Origin: G963708235 sp963708235
GTDB lineage: Bacteria > Actinomycetota > Acidimicrobiia > Spongiisociales > UBA5794
Assembly (NCBI GenBank): GCA_963708235.1
Contig: OY970200.1
Location: forward strand, 3,038,001-3,102,000
Direction of reading: 5' to 3'
Length of the DNA: 64,000 bases
Below, in pieces: positions 7,640-16,521 of this stretch. How positions within the stretch are numbered: position 1 is the stretch's first letter; every line of letters starts with the position of its first letter. Position numbers and translations under genes: made by a program. The notes beneath the pieces are model-generated. The model had not been told where the DNA came from. It did no database searches and saw only the letters and a program-made list of their open reading frames with translations.

Positions 7640-9088
7640 ATGCGGGCGATGGAACCGCCCTCACCACCACCGGAAACCCCCGACGAGGAGTGGGAGGCGT
7701 TCGCCGCCGAGGCGATCACGGAGGGTCGGGTGCGACCCAGGATGCGACTCGATGCAGTGGCATGGGTGGCCATCGTGATGGCGGTGTTGACCATTGCCGG
7801 CATCACCATGCTGCGACCGACGGGACAGGCCCGCCAGCGTGAACTGTCGACGTTGGGTCTCCCCAGCGCCCTGCACGCCGCCGAGATCATCGCCGCCGAC
7901 GAGGCGTTGTGTCCCGACAGCGACACGATCACCTGCACCACGGTCCGGTTCGAGCTGATCGAAGGCCCCGATATCGGTCTCGTCTACGAGCAGGTGTTCC
8001 CGGAGAGCGCCATCAACCCTGCCTTCGACATCGGGGCGGTGGCGATCCTGTCCCGCCGCACCCCCAACGGGCGGGTGACGGCGATCGAAACCGTCGAGTG
8101 TCCGTTCGATCCGACCGCCAGTTGCCGGCTGATCACGGTGGAACTGACCGCCGAAGCTGGTGTCGAGCTGACCTACATCTCCACCGCCGCCGAGCCCGCC
8201 GCCCTGCTTTCGGTCGGAGATGAGGCCATGGTCGAGTTGTACCCCGACGACACCTTCACCGAGGCGCTCGGGGTCAGCCCCCCTGATGCGGCAACCGCCT
8301 ATCAGTTCTCGGGTGACTTCGAACGCCGCCCCTTGCTGCTGTGGGCGACGATCCTCTTCTCGGTGGTGGTGATCGCGGTAGGCCGGATCCGCGGTCTGCT
8401 GGCACTGGTCGGTCTCGGCGCCAGCATCGCCGTGTTGATGCTGTTCGTGCTCCCCGCCATCCTCGACGGGCGGAGCCCGGTGTTGGTGGCGGTGGTCGGA
8501 GCCTCGGCGATTGCCTTTGTCACGTTGTATCTCGCCCACGGTTTCACCCGGATGACGACGGTGGCCCTGGTCGGGATGATCTCGGCCTTGATCCTCACCG
8601 CCATCCTGTCGGCCATCGCGGTGAGCCTGGCCCGGTTCAGCGGGTTCGCCAGCGAGGAGACCACCCTGCTCACCTTCTTCGACGGGATCGACATCCAGGG
8701 TCTGTTGCTGGCTGGGATCGTGCTCGGAACCGCAGGGGCGCTCGACGACGTCACCGTCACCCAGGCTTCCGCCGTCTGGCAGCTCAAGGCCGCCGACCCC
8801 GATCAGGACCGGCGCACCCTCTTCTCGAGAGCCATCCAGATCGGCCGCGACCACATCGCGTCCACGGTCAACACGCTTCTGCTCGCCTACGCCGGCGCCG
8901 CCCTCCCCCTCCTGATCCTCTTCGTGGTGGCGTCGCAGTCGCTCGGCGCCATCGCCAACTCGGAGATCGTGGCGGTCGAGATCATCAGAACCCTCGTCGG
9001 GAGCATCGGCCTGGTCGCCGCCGTACCCATAACGACGTGGCTTGCCGTGCGTTCGGCAGATGGTTCGCCTGCATCCCATTCGCACTGA
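7640..9088 (+). CDS. YibE/F-like membrane protein
   Basis: The protein has 482 residues. A short acidic N-terminus leads to a membrane helix (residues about 35-55) and an extracytoplasmic region of about 170 residues. The C-terminal half holds six or more hydrophobic helices including LLLWATILFSVVVIAVGRIR and LAGIVLGTAGALDDVTVTQA, the hallmark of YibE/F. The family is of unknown function and is suspected to be a transporter or membrane regulator. ATG 7640 (or 7649) follows a plausible leader; the frame is open from 7481, where the sequence looks non-coding. Confidence 0.8.
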   Translation: MRAMEPPSPPPETPDEEWEAFAAEAITEGRVRPRMRLDAVAWVAIVMAVLTIAGITMLRPTGQARQRELSTLGLPSALHAAEIIAADEALCPDSDTITCTTVRFELIEGPDIGLVYEQVFPESAINPAFDIGAVAILSRRTPNGRVTAIETVECPFDPTASCRLITVELTAEAGVELTYISTAAEPAALLSVGDEAMVELYPDDTFTEALGVSPPDAATAYQFSGDFERRPLLLWATILFSVVVIAVGRIRGLLALVGLGASIAVLMLFVLPAILDGRSPVLVAVVGASAIAFVTLYLAHGFTRMTTVALVGMISALILTAILSAIAVSLARFSGFASEETTLLTFFDGIDIQGLLLAGIVLGTAGALDDVTVTQASAVWQLKAADPDQDRRTLFSRAIQIGRDHIASTVNTLLLAYAGAALPLLILFVVASQSLGAIANSEIVAVEIIRTLVGSIGLVAAVPITTWLAVRSADGSPASHSH

Positions 9089-9254
9089 TCGATCCCCCGT
9101 CCGGTCGCCTCCCTCATCTTGGAAGAACCTGGGGTCGCCTCACTCATCGCGAGATCTTCAGAAATGGTCTCCCCATCTCAGGCGATCAGTGCAATGATTG
9201 AGGTGGGACATGGTGGGTATGCGGGTGGTGATCGCCCGCAGGGGAGAGAGATTG

Positions 9255-9824
9255 ATGATGCGCGTGCGGTGGCAAACCGTGGCAATTCTCGTGTCGTGCG
9301 GCACCCTGGTCGCCGGGTGCAGCAGCAGTGAGAGTCTGGACAGTTCGCGCCAGGGGGACTCGGGGGATCCCCCCGCCACCGCCGCACCCTCCCCCACAGT
9401 CGACCGCCCGGTCGGTCCTTCCAGCATGGCGGCGCCGCTGGACCTCGGCGACGACCCGTGTGCGTTCCTGACCCCGGAAGATCTCGAACTCGCCACCGGA
9501 ATCGAGTTCGACGAGGGGGTGCCCGACGACCAGTCCCCCACCTCGTGCCGGTGGACGGCGAGCGATCCTCCAGCGGTTGCCGAACTCCTGGTGATCCGAC
9601 ACCAGGATGCCTATGCCGCCCAGTTCGCCGAGGCCGAAGCGAGTCTCGACCTCATCGAGGTCGAGATTCCGGGAGCCGACCGTGCCTACGCCCGGGCCGA
9701 AGGCACCGTCATCGGCGTCGGGGTCGATGACGACTACCTCAAGATGAGTCTCACCATCGAGGATCTCGACGGGGTTCTCGACCGCAACCGGCAACTCGTC
9801 GGGATCGCCTTGTCGAGACTCTGA
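9255..9824 (+). CDS. DUF3558-like lipoprotein
   Basis: The precursor has 189 residues. A signal peptide with lipobox LVAGC near residues 16-20 is followed by a Ser/Pro-rich linker. The globular part opens DDPCAFLTPEDLELATGIEF and contains a second Cys in TSCRWTA, the arrangement of DUF3558 lipoproteins of Actinobacteria, where the two Cys may form a disulfide. ATG 9255 or 9258 follows GGGGAGAGAG. Role unknown; probably exposed at the outer face of the membrane. Confidence 0.75.
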   Translation: MMRVRWQTVAILVSCGTLVAGCSSSESLDSSRQGDSGDPPATAAPSPTVDRPVGPSSMAAPLDLGDDPCAFLTPEDLELATGIEFDEGVPDDQSPTSCRWTASDPPAVAELLVIRHQDAYAAQFAEAEASLDLIEVEIPGADRAYARAEGTVIGVGVDDDYLKMSLTIEDLDGVLDRNRQLVGIALSRL

Positions 9825-9917
9825 ACCATCGCCCGACCAACCCCAAGGGTGTGGGGAGTCCGATTGGCGTGACCGCACCGTGCGACTCCTCGGGCGATAT
9901 TCAACGATATGTTGTCC

Positions 9918-9947
9918 TTGACACACAAGTTGATCGTGGTTTACGGT
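9918..9947 (+). promoter_or_regulatory. Promoter giving a probable leaderless mRNA
   Basis: A consensus TTGACA (9918-9923) is followed after 18 nt by TACGGT (9942-9947), a TANNNT -10 box. A transcript would start at about 9953, the A of the next gene's ATG. Confidence 0.6.
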
Positions 9948-9952
9948 GAGGC

Positions 9953-10693
9953 ATGGCTTCTCCTCACCCCCTCATCATCCCCCGCCACCTCATCCCCGCT
10001 CTGCTGCTGGCCCACCAGGGAGCGATGGCGGCGATCGCCCACGACCGAACCGCCCTCACCGAACTCGAGCAGTGCGGTGCGACGTCGGGCGGGCATCTCA
10101 CCAACGCCGCCGCCGACCTCGTCGCCGTGATGACCGATCCGATTCTCGTGGTCTCCGTCGAGGTCACCACCCCCGTCGAGCACATCCGGTCCACCCTGTG
10201 GGGCACCGACGCCGAGGTGGTGTGGGGCCGTCCCGCCGACCACGACACGTTCGAACTCCGGCGTCTCGACCCGCTCCAGGCCCATCTGCTGCTCGCCCAA
10301 CTCACCGGGCTCGGGCACCGTCCCAGTCCGCCGTTCTGGGGAGGGGTCACCGTGGAGTCGGCGACCCTGACCCGGGCGCTGGAGGTGCGTCCGGAGGAAC
10401 CGGATGCGGCGATCCGCCTTCTCGCCAGTTCCGGGGTCGATGACGTCTGGGCCGACCGGCTGCTCCTCGCCCACGACCTGATCCGGGCCCAATGGAGCGT
10501 GTCGAGTGTGTGGACCGGCGACCCGTCCGGGCACCGTATCGCCGAGATCGAGGTGCTCGATGCCGGCGCCGCCGGATACTGGCGGATCGAACGGGCAGGC
10601 GACCGCGCCACCTATTCGGTGACCAGCCTGGAACACGTCCTCGCCGCATTCCGTCATGCGGTGCCGATCAGCCCCTCCGCCGCGATGGGGTGA
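9953..10693 (+). CDS. Hypothetical protein
   Basis: The protein has 246 residues and is not recognised with certainty. It has no signal peptide or membrane helix. It is alpha/beta in character, with VVSVEVTTPVEHIRSTLWG in the first half and a C-terminal TYSVTSLEHVLAAFRHAVP. The overall pattern of a regulatory-like N-terminus and a final short helix recalls ESX-associated EspG-type proteins, but this resemblance is weak and no ESX genes are nearby. There is no ribosome site, and the promoter places transcription start at the ATG, so translation is probably leaderless. Confidence 0.6.
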   Translation: MASPHPLIIPRHLIPALLLAHQGAMAAIAHDRTALTELEQCGATSGGHLTNAAADLVAVMTDPILVVSVEVTTPVEHIRSTLWGTDAEVVWGRPADHDTFELRRLDPLQAHLLLAQLTGLGHRPSPPFWGGVTVESATLTRALEVRPEEPDAAIRLLASSGVDDVWADRLLLAHDLIRAQWSVSSVWTGDPSGHRIAEIEVLDAGAAGYWRIERAGDRATYSVTSLEHVLAAFRHAVPISPSAAMG

Positions 10694-10724
10694 GGTCCCC
10701 CACTGCGGGTGCTTCAATGCCGCC

Positions 10725-11510
10725 ATGGAGATCGAACTGGTCCCGACCCGCCATGGAGTGCTCGCCGTACACCGATCGGGCGGTGTGGGTCGGCCGCTGG
10801 TGTGTCTCCATGGGTTCACACTTCGGGGATCGATGTTTGCGAACCTCGCAGCCGTTTCGGGTCTGCGGGTAGCCGCCCCCGATATGCCCGGCCACGGTGC
10901 GACCACCGTGGCCCCGATCGACCTGGGCTCGACGATCGAGGCGCTCGGGGACTGGATCGCCGACCGACTTGGCGCACCCGCCGACGGGGTCGACGTCCTC
11001 GGGTATTCCCAGGGAGGAAGGATCGCCATCCACCTGGCGATGCGCCGTCCCGAACTCGTCACCCGGATCGTGGTTGTGTCTGCCGGACCTGGGCTGCCGG
11101 AGTCGGAGCGTTCCCTCCGCCACACCGCTGATGCCGCCCTCGCCGAGCACATCGAGGCGGTCGGGGTGGACCGCTTCCTCGATGAGTGGACGGCCAACCC
11201 CCTGGTCTCTCCAAGGGCGGGAGCAAGCGAAGCGGACCGGGCGTTCCGCAGCGGGAACTCGGCGGGCGGTCTCGCCGCTGCCCTGCGAGGTCTTGGTCAG
11301 GGGGCGTTGCCGAGGGTCGATCTTGCCGCACTGATCCTTCCGTCCCTCTGGGTCGCCGGGGGCGACGACGCCCGCTACCGCCGGATCGCCGATCGGTCTG
11401 CCCGGGAGAGCGGTGGCGATCTGGTCGTCATCGAGGGCGCCGGCCACAACGTGGTCGCCGACGCACCGCACCGGCTGGCCGACGTGGTGGCAGCGTTCCG
11501 TCGGTCGTGA
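10725..11510 (+). CDS. Alpha/beta-fold hydrolase, MenH-like
   Basis: The protein has 261 residues. It shows the oxyanion strand CLHGFTLRG near residue 27, DMPGHGATT near 52, the nucleophile elbow GYSQGG near 95 (Ser), an Asp on a late strand (AGGDDARY) and the catalytic His in GAGHNVV near the end. The compact cap and order of motifs recall MenH/SHCHC synthase-like hydrolases, but the substrate cannot be stated. ATG 10725 gives the usual N-terminus; upstream codons to 10656 overlap the previous gene. Confidence 0.85.
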   Translation: MEIELVPTRHGVLAVHRSGGVGRPLVCLHGFTLRGSMFANLAAVSGLRVAAPDMPGHGATTVAPIDLGSTIEALGDWIADRLGAPADGVDVLGYSQGGRIAIHLAMRRPELVTRIVVVSAGPGLPESERSLRHTADAALAEHIEAVGVDRFLDEWTANPLVSPRAGASEADRAFRSGNSAGGLAAALRGLGQGALPRVDLAALILPSLWVAGGDDARYRRIADRSARESGGDLVVIEGAGHNVVADAPHRLADVVAAFRRS

Positions 11511-11531
11511 CCGGCGGCGGTCCCCCGGCGA

Positions 11532-12491
11532 TCAGATGCTGGACCCGGCGGCACGGCGCCCTTCGACGATACGGATCAGGAGCCGGACGTAGTCCTCGCT
11601 GCAGATGAAGATCGACTCGTGCCCGACGTCGCCGAGTTCGACCAGCTCGGCGTCGGGCAACAGCTCGGCGAGCTCGAGCTGCGCCCGTGTCGGGATGAGC
11701 AGGTCCCCTGTAGGAACCACCACCGTGGCCGGGATCTTCACCGATGGCAGCCACGACCGCGAGTCGAAGTGCCAGGCGGCGTTGCCGGCCTCGTAGAACA
11801 GTGAGGCGTCGCGATGTTTGAGCGCCTCGTACATCCACTGCTCGTGCTCGGGGCGCAGCGAACCGCTGCGGATGAGGAACCGGGTGGTGACCCACGCCGA
11901 CTCGGTGGTGCTGATACGTGCCACGATGCGGGCGAGCCAGAACGCGGTGCGAATCAGGTGACGTCTCCTCGGCACCGGTCGCGACGCCGTGGCGGCAAGC
12001 ACCATGTGCCCGACCAGGTCACGGTGGCGATGCGCCAGTTCCTGGACCACCATCCCACCCAGCGAGTATCCGAGCACGGTGGCATTGCGGACCCCGACCA
12101 CACGCAGGGTCCCCGCCAGTTCGTCGGCGAGCCGCTCGACGTCGAAGCGTCCCCGGACCCAGTCCGAGTGGCCGTGATCACGCAGGTCGGGAACGATCAC
12201 CCGGTAGCGCTCGGCGAGCTGAGGGATCACCTGGTAGAACGTCATCAGACCGTCGAGGCTCCATCCGTGGACCAGCACCACCTGCGGGCCGTCGACCGGT
12301 CCGGCTTCACGGACGAAGAACTCGCGCTGGCCCACCTGGATCATCCGTCCCGGCATCCGCAGGGGCGCCTCCTGGACCCGGGAGTACCGTCGCGGAACCT
12401 CGGTGCCGAGCAACCTCCACAACACCCAGACCAGTATTGCCCACGCAAGCGGTCGGAATCCTGGGCCCCGTCGACGGCGACGACCCGTCAA
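11532..12491 (-). CDS. Alpha/beta-fold hydrolase with N-terminal membrane anchor
   Basis: The protein has 319 residues. A basic N-terminus (TGRRRRRG) leads into one hydrophobic helix (residues about 12-28). The hydrolase domain carries VLVHGWSLDG near residue 75, PDLRDHGHS, the nucleophile elbow GYSLGG near 142 and the final His in DVGHESIF. It is probably a membrane-bound esterase or lipase-like enzyme with the active site outside. Its ATG overlaps the stop of the ferredoxin gene by 4 nt, so translation is coupled. Confidence 0.85.
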   Translation of the reverse strand: MTGRRRRRGPGFRPLAWAILVWVLWRLLGTEVPRRYSRVQEAPLRMPGRMIQVGQREFFVREAGPVDGPQVVLVHGWSLDGLMTFYQVIPQLAERYRVIVPDLRDHGHSDWVRGRFDVERLADELAGTLRVVGVRNATVLGYSLGGMVVQELAHRHRDLVGHMVLAATASRPVPRRRHLIRTAFWLARIVARISTTESAWVTTRFLIRSGSLRPEHEQWMYEALKHRDASLFYEAGNAAWHFDSRSWLPSVKIPATVVVPTGDLLIPTRAQLELAELLPDAELVELGDVGHESIFICSEDYVRLLIRIVEGRRAAGSSI

Positions 12492-12937
12492 GACCCGGTA
12501 CCGAGGGGGTCGATCCGCAGCACCAGGTCCTCGACGATGCGGCCGCCGACAAGGTGCTCGGTGATGATCCGCTCCATCGCCACCACATCCACCGAGTGGT
12601 ACCAGACCCCGTCGGGATAGACCACGGCGATGGGGCCCTGCTCACAGATCCGCAGACAGTCCACCTTGGTCCGCAACACGCGGCCGGGCGGTGGCGGTTC
12701 GGCAGCGGGTTGGGGCGGCAACCCGTCGATGCGCTCCTGCCAGGCCGGAGGCGCCGACGCCAACCCGAGTTGCTTGAGCCGGGTCTTCAGATAGCGCCAC
12801 ACATCGGCGCCCTCCTGGAGGGAGCAGCACTTGGGGTTGGTCTGCTCGGCGCAGAGGAGAATGTGTCGGTCGAGGGCCCCGATACCGAGGGCGGTGGCGA
12901 TGGCGTTGCGCCTGGCGGCTCCCACATCGTCGGTCAT
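12488..12937 (-). CDS. Thioredoxin-like 2Fe-2S ferredoxin
   Basis: The protein has 149 residues. The iron-sulfur ligands are Cys29 in HILLCAEQTNPKCC, Cys37 (or 38), and two Cys in KVDCLRICEQGP near residues 95-99. This is the spacing of thioredoxin-fold 2Fe-2S proteins, which act as one-electron carriers or sensors. After them comes GPIAVVYPDGVWY, also typical. ATG 12937 was chosen over the much longer open frame to 13081. It sits between selD and a hydrolase on one strand, with a 4-nt overlap to the latter. Confidence 0.85.
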   Translation of the reverse strand: MTDDVGAARRNAIATALGIGALDRHILLCAEQTNPKCCSLQEGADVWRYLKTRLKQLGLASAPPAWQERIDGLPPQPAAEPPPPGRVLRTKVDCLRICEQGPIAVVYPDGVWYHSVDVVAMERIITEHLVGGRIVEDLVLRIDPLGTGS

Positions 12938-13043
12938 CCACCGCAAGGTAGTCGGTGGGAGGAGACATCCATCGTCGACGCCGCAGCGGAACCGTGTCTC
13001 CGCAGATCGTCGGCGGCCGGTTTCGCCGCCGGGCCGATCGATG

Positions 13044-14096
13044 TCAGGTGACGACGATCCGACCGGTCGGCCCGTCTGCAAAGGACCGTGCGGTCACCGA
13101 CCCGATCCTCCTCCCGCTGACACCCTCGTCTTCGAGGGCCTGCAGCAGCGCATTGCACAGCGGGGCATCGACCGCGATGAGCAGGCCGCCGGACGTCTGC
13201 GCATCGGCGAGGAGCAGGCGACCCCATTCGTCGAGTTCCCCGAAGGTGGTGGAGCGGGAGACGGAGGCGAGGTTGCGGCGGGTGCCCCCGGGGACAAGGC
13301 CACGTTGCGCCAGCTCCGCAGCGCCGGGCAGAAACGGCACCGAGTCGAATGCGACGGTGGCGCTGGTTCCCGAGGCGCGGATCATCTCGCCCAGGTGACC
13401 CAGCAGACCGAACCCGGTCACATCGGTGGCGGCCTTCACCCCGACCCGTCGCATCGCCGCCGCCGCTCCGGAGTTGAGTGCCGTCATCGAGGCGACCGCC
13501 CCGGCCACCACATCGGCATCGGTCTGCTGACGTTTGAGGGCACCGGCGATGATCCCGGTCCCGATCGGCTTGGTCAGCACCAGCGCATCGCCCGGTCGTG
13601 CGGCAGCGTTGGTGGTGAGATCGTCGGGATGGACGATGCCGGTGACCGCCAAACCGTACTTCGGCTCGGGGTCATCGATGGTGTGACCGCCGAGCAGCGC
13701 ACAACCTGCTCGATTGAGCACCGCCACTCCACCGGCGAGGACCTCGCCGAGCATTTCGAGGGGCAGGGTCTCGCGTGGCCATGCCACCACCGACAGGGCG
13801 GTCAGCGGCGTCCCCCCCATCGCATAGACGTCGGAAAGGGCGTTGGCGGCGGCGATCCGGCCCCAGTCACCGGGGTCGTCGACGATCGGAGTGAAGAAGT
13901 CGACCGTGTGGACCAACAGCACCTTGTCGGAGATGCGGTACACCCCTGCATCGTCGGAGGTGCCGATCCCCACCACCACGTCCGGTCCTGGAGGCGACAT
14001 CACCCCACTCAATCCGCGGAGCACCTGTGCAAGCTCGTCCGAGCCGAGCTTGCACGCACACCCGCCACCGCGGGAGAACTCCGTCAGCCGCACCAC
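13044..14096 (-). CDS. selD: Selenide, water dikinase
   Basis: This 350-residue enzyme makes selenophosphate from selenide and ATP. The N-terminal catalytic motif LTEFSRGGGCACKLG matches the Cys and Lys of SelD and uses cysteine, not selenocysteine, at the active site. Other landmarks are TVDFFTPIVDDP, NALSDVYAMGG, GGHTIDDPEPKYGLAV and FGLLGHLGEM. GTG 14096 (or the adjacent GTG 14093) is the likely start because family members begin just before the motif; the open frame reaches 14156. No selA, selB or tRNA-Sec is seen in the window, so it is not known which selenium pathway it serves. Confidence 0.93.
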   Translation of the reverse strand: MVRLTEFSRGGGCACKLGSDELAQVLRGLSGVMSPPGPDVVVGIGTSDDAGVYRISDKVLLVHTVDFFTPIVDDPGDWGRIAAANALSDVYAMGGTPLTALSVVAWPRETLPLEMLGEVLAGGVAVLNRAGCALLGGHTIDDPEPKYGLAVTGIVHPDDLTTNAAARPGDALVLTKPIGTGIIAGALKRQQTDADVVAGAVASMTALNSGAAAAMRRVGVKAATDVTGFGLLGHLGEMIRASGTSATVAFDSVPFLPGAAELAQRGLVPGGTRRNLASVSRSTTFGELDEWGRLLLADAQTSGGLLIAVDAPLCNALLQALEDEGVSGRRIGSVTARSFADGPTGRIVVT

Positions 14097-14191
14097 ACTG
14101 TCTGCCTTTCGTCGGCCGAGAGTGTACGGCCGCCGTCGTGGCACGGGTCCGGCCACAGGTACCGCTGTCGACCCAGCCCCCGGTTTCCGAA

Positions 14192-14244
14192 CGACTAGAC
14201 ATTTGGCACTGGGGTCATATCGGTCAACGGTTTACCGACTAGAC
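14192..14244. promoter_or_regulatory. Direct repeat upstream of selD
   Basis: CGACTAGAC occurs twice, at 14192-14200 and 14236-14244, 44 nt apart, each preceded by a GGTTT. The pair lies about 100 nt upstream of selD in an AT-richer patch and may be an operator. No regulator is recognised. Confidence 0.3.
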
Positions 14245-14331
14245 GTCGGGTCGTCACCACCTATGATGCAATTGCCGGGCACCGCCCGAGGCAGCAGGTC
14301 TCCTCGTCCCCCCTGGGGGACCTGCATCTTG

Positions 14332-14367
14332 CTCGACCGCCCACGGTTTCCCGAGGGCGGTCGAGCA
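14332..14367. repeat. Perfect 12-bp inverted repeat
   Basis: GCTCGACCGCCC and GGGCGGTCGAGC flank a 12-nt loop. A second, weaker hairpin (GCAGGTC/GACCTGC) lies just before it. There is no T-rich tail, so it may be a structured RNA, an operator or part of the repeat-rich gap between selD and the lipoprotein gene. The whole gap from 14097 to 14678 has no convincing gene. Confidence 0.4.
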
Positions 14368-14443
14368 CTATTCGGCCCCTGGAGTCGCACCCCAAGCCGA
14401 TCTCCGGGCCCATCGCACGGCGACACGCAACCCACGGGGACAT

Positions 14444-14530
14444 CGACGTTCAGGGATGCAGACCTCGCGCCCCGCCCCACCTCCCCCCAAAACCTCGGAG
14501 GCACCCCCGGGGCGGGGAGGGCCAGAACGA
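14444..14530. repeat. Dispersed GC-rich repeat, copy 1
   Basis: This tract contains ATCGACGTTCAGGGATGCAG, a CGCGCCCCGCCCC run, ACCTCGGAGGCACCC and CGGGGAGGGCCAGAA. The same order of blocks occurs near 28.6 and 29.0 kb and, reversed, in the 355-bp tandem repeat at 43.7 and 44.1 kb. Short frames within it translate to similar peptides (PPRFWGEVGRGA), but this follows from the DNA repeat and is not taken as coding. Confidence 0.7.
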
Positions 14531-14678
14531 CGACGCCGACTCACGGGGGCGGGACTGCACCGGGGAGGGCCCACAAGGAGAGCTCCTGTGGACTCCGAAA
14601 CGGGGGTTCACCCAGAGGGTGTGCGCTGTTCGTCGCGGCGGTGGCGGGATCGACGCCAGACGAACGGCGGTCGACGGA

Positions 14679-15227
14679 CTACGAGCCGAGGATCACGACG
14701 CCGGAGTCGGAGAAGGTGCCCTGGAAGGTGAGGCGGCCGTCTTCGAGTTCGGCGAGGTAGGCGACTTCGAGGAGCTGTTCGGTCTCGTCGTCGGCGGCTT
14801 CGGGATCGAGCATGACGTCGGCGAGGCGCTCGTCGTTGATGAAGTAGGCCACCGAGACCGGTGGGAACTCCTCGACGACGCGGGAGGCGACGTTCTGGAT
14901 GTCGATGTCGGAGAGCCGCTCGTAAGAGGTCGGATCGAGCACGACCACCAGGGTGTCTCCGTCAGAGCCTTCGACACGGCTGACGATCTCGAAATCGGGA
15001 ATCACCGGACCGCCGTCGAGATCGACCGTGGTGGTCGTTGCGGTGTCATCAGGGGGTGCGGAGGTGTCACCGGTCGCCGTTGCATCGGCGAGAGTGGTGA
15101 CGGTGTCCCCGTCGCCGGTGCCCGCAGCACCAGTCGTTGTGGTGGCGTCACCGTCGTCGCCCGAGCAGGCGGCGACGAAGACGACCATGGCCAGAAGCAG
15201 TGCGGCAAGGCGTGTCATCGATCGCAT
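14679..15227 (-). CDS. Hypothetical lipoprotein
   Basis: The precursor has 182 residues. A signal peptide with lipobox FVAAC near residues 15-20 is followed by a Thr/Asp-rich linker (DATTTTGAAGTGDGDT) and a globular C-terminal half containing DTLVVVLDPTSYERLSDIDI. That half has a ferredoxin-like alternation of strands and helices but no known domain was recognised. ATG 15227 gives the best signal peptide. It is the last gene of the nadE-led minus-strand run, 32 nt after the gene before it. Confidence 0.7.
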   Translation of the reverse strand: MRSMTRLAALLLAMVVFVAACSGDDGDATTTTGAAGTGDGDTVTTLADATATGDTSAPPDDTATTTTVDLDGGPVIPDFEIVSRVEGSDGDTLVVVLDPTSYERLSDIDIQNVASRVVEEFPPVSVAYFINDERLADVMLDPEAADDETEQLLEVAYLAELEDGRLTFQGTFSDSGVVILGS

Positions 15228-15259
15228 CCGGTGAGTGTACCGCAGTGTTCGTTTTGTGG

Positions 15260-15673
15260 TCAGACCAATGACGTGCGCCACTCCTCGTAGCTGACACCCT
15301 CCATCCAGGGGGCGCCGTTGACCAGACGGAACCGGTGTCGCACTTCGTCGAACAGTTCGGGTGACGGTTCGGCGTCGAGGGAGGCCATTGCCAGTTCGAG
15401 CGTGGGTCGCCAGGCTCGGGGACCGAGAGCGAGGTCGACACGGGAGCGCCAGTCGCCGGCGTCGATCTGAGGGCGATCACCCGCCCAGAAGTCACGCAGC
15501 CTTTGGGCGATGCGGAGACACCGACGGAGCGCCCGCATCTGCGCCTGGTCGACACCACCCACCGCCACATCGCTCGACCAGTCGGCGAAAGCCTCCTCCC
15601 CCCATGCGTCCGGGTCGGTGACGACGGCGGCATACAGGTCGTCGACGGAGGTGAGCAGCGACGCTCCGCTCAT
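15260..15673 (-). CDS. Hypothetical protein of 137 residues
   Basis: This is a small, probably helical, soluble protein with several Trp (DAWGEEAFADWSSD, RDFWAGDRPQIDAGDW) and no membrane segment. Its ATG overlaps the stop of the aminotransferase gene by 4 nt, so it is translated together with that gene and nadE. The family is not recognised. The position suggests a link to the same metabolic unit. Confidence 0.65.
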   Translation of the reverse strand: MSGASLLTSVDDLYAAVVTDPDAWGEEAFADWSSDVAVGGVDQAQMRALRRCLRIAQRLRDFWAGDRPQIDAGDWRSRVDLALGPRAWRPTLELAMASLDAEPSPELFDEVRHRFRLVNGAPWMEGVSYEEWRTSLV

Positions 15674-16521
15674 CGGCTCACCGATCCCGAGCCGGACAGC
15701 TCGTCCTCGACCAACCTGAGGAACTCGGCGGAGAGACGACCGGCGAACGGTCCCGGCGCCATCCGTCGTGCACCGATGGCGACCACCGGTCGGACCTCGC
15801 GCAGTGTCGACATCGCCACCACCTCGTCGGCGCCGAGCAGTCGGTCGAGGTCGTAGCGGCCCGGCGCCGGTTCGAGCCCGACCCCCGGCGCCAACTCGGA
15901 CACGGCGGCGATGGTGACTCCCGGCAGCACCATCAACTCAGGACCGGGGTATTCGAGTCGACCCTGGCGCACCCATCCGATGCTGTAGGTCGGGCCTTCG
16001 AGAACGGCTCCGCTCTCCCCGATCAGCAGGGCATCATCGAATCCGTCGGCGACGGCGGCAAGCCGGGCCGCCAGATTCGGGCCGTAGGACAAGGTCTTGG
16101 CACCGGTCAGCTCCGACGGCACACCGTCGGGATGCCAGGGTGCGGGACGTGGTTGGAGTCGCATCTCGGAGGCGATGTGACCCAGCGCATCGGCGCTGAC
16201 GATCACACGGGATGCGACACCCGGAGCGGTCGGATCGGTGCCACCGGTGACGACGACCCGCACCGAGCAGTCCCCCTCGGCGGCCCGATCCCGAACCCAT
16301 GCACCCAGCCGCTCCCGGGCGGGGAGCGGGATCCCCATGATGGCGGCGCTGACTTCGAGCCGGTCGAGATGCCAGTCGAGCCGAAACGGGCGACCGGCAT
16401 AGGACCGGATCGTCTCGAAGCATCCGTAGCCCCGCAACAACCCGATATCGAACACCGAGACCATGGCCTCGTCGGGAGGAACGGCGGCACCGTCGATCAG
16501 CACCGGCCCGAGGACGGTCAT
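15670..16521 (-). CDS. Class IV aminotransferase (PabC/IlvE-like)
   Basis: This 283-residue PLP enzyme is of fold type IV. It shows VFDIGLLRGYGCFETIRSY at the N-terminus, the active-site Lys in ELTGAKTLSYGPNLAA, EGPTYSIGWVRQGRL and a final VMVLPGVTIAAV-type segment. Members include aminodeoxychorismate lyase (PabC), D-amino-acid and branched-chain aminotransferases; length and FETIR favour the PabC/D-aminotransferase side, but the substrate is open. ATG 16521 overlaps nadE by 4 nt. Confidence 0.85.
   Translation of the reverse strand: MTVLGPVLIDGAAVPPDEAMVSVFDIGLLRGYGCFETIRSYAGRPFRLDWHLDRLEVSAAIMGIPLPARERLGAWVRDRAAEGDCSVRVVVTGGTDPTAPGVASRVIVSADALGHIASEMRLQPRPAPWHPDGVPSELTGAKTLSYGPNLAARLAAVADGFDDALLIGESGAVLEGPTYSIGWVRQGRLEYPGPELMVLPGVTIAAVSELAPGVGLEPAPGRYDLDRLLGADEVVAMSTLREVRPVVAIGARRMAPGPFAGRLSAEFLRLVEDELSGSGSVSR

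Noticed and set aside
14332..14367. Hairpin near selD as a tRNA-Sec or riboswitch
   Set aside because: No anticodon arm, T-arm TTCGA or CCA end could be found on either strand, and no known riboswitch consensus was recognised.
14232..14504. Frames giving PPRFWGEVGRGA-like peptides here and at 28.3-29.0 and 43.7-44.2 kb
   Set aside because: The peptide similarity follows from the underlying DNA repeat. Frames start and stop at random points, lack ribosome sites and are Arg/Pro/Gly-rich.
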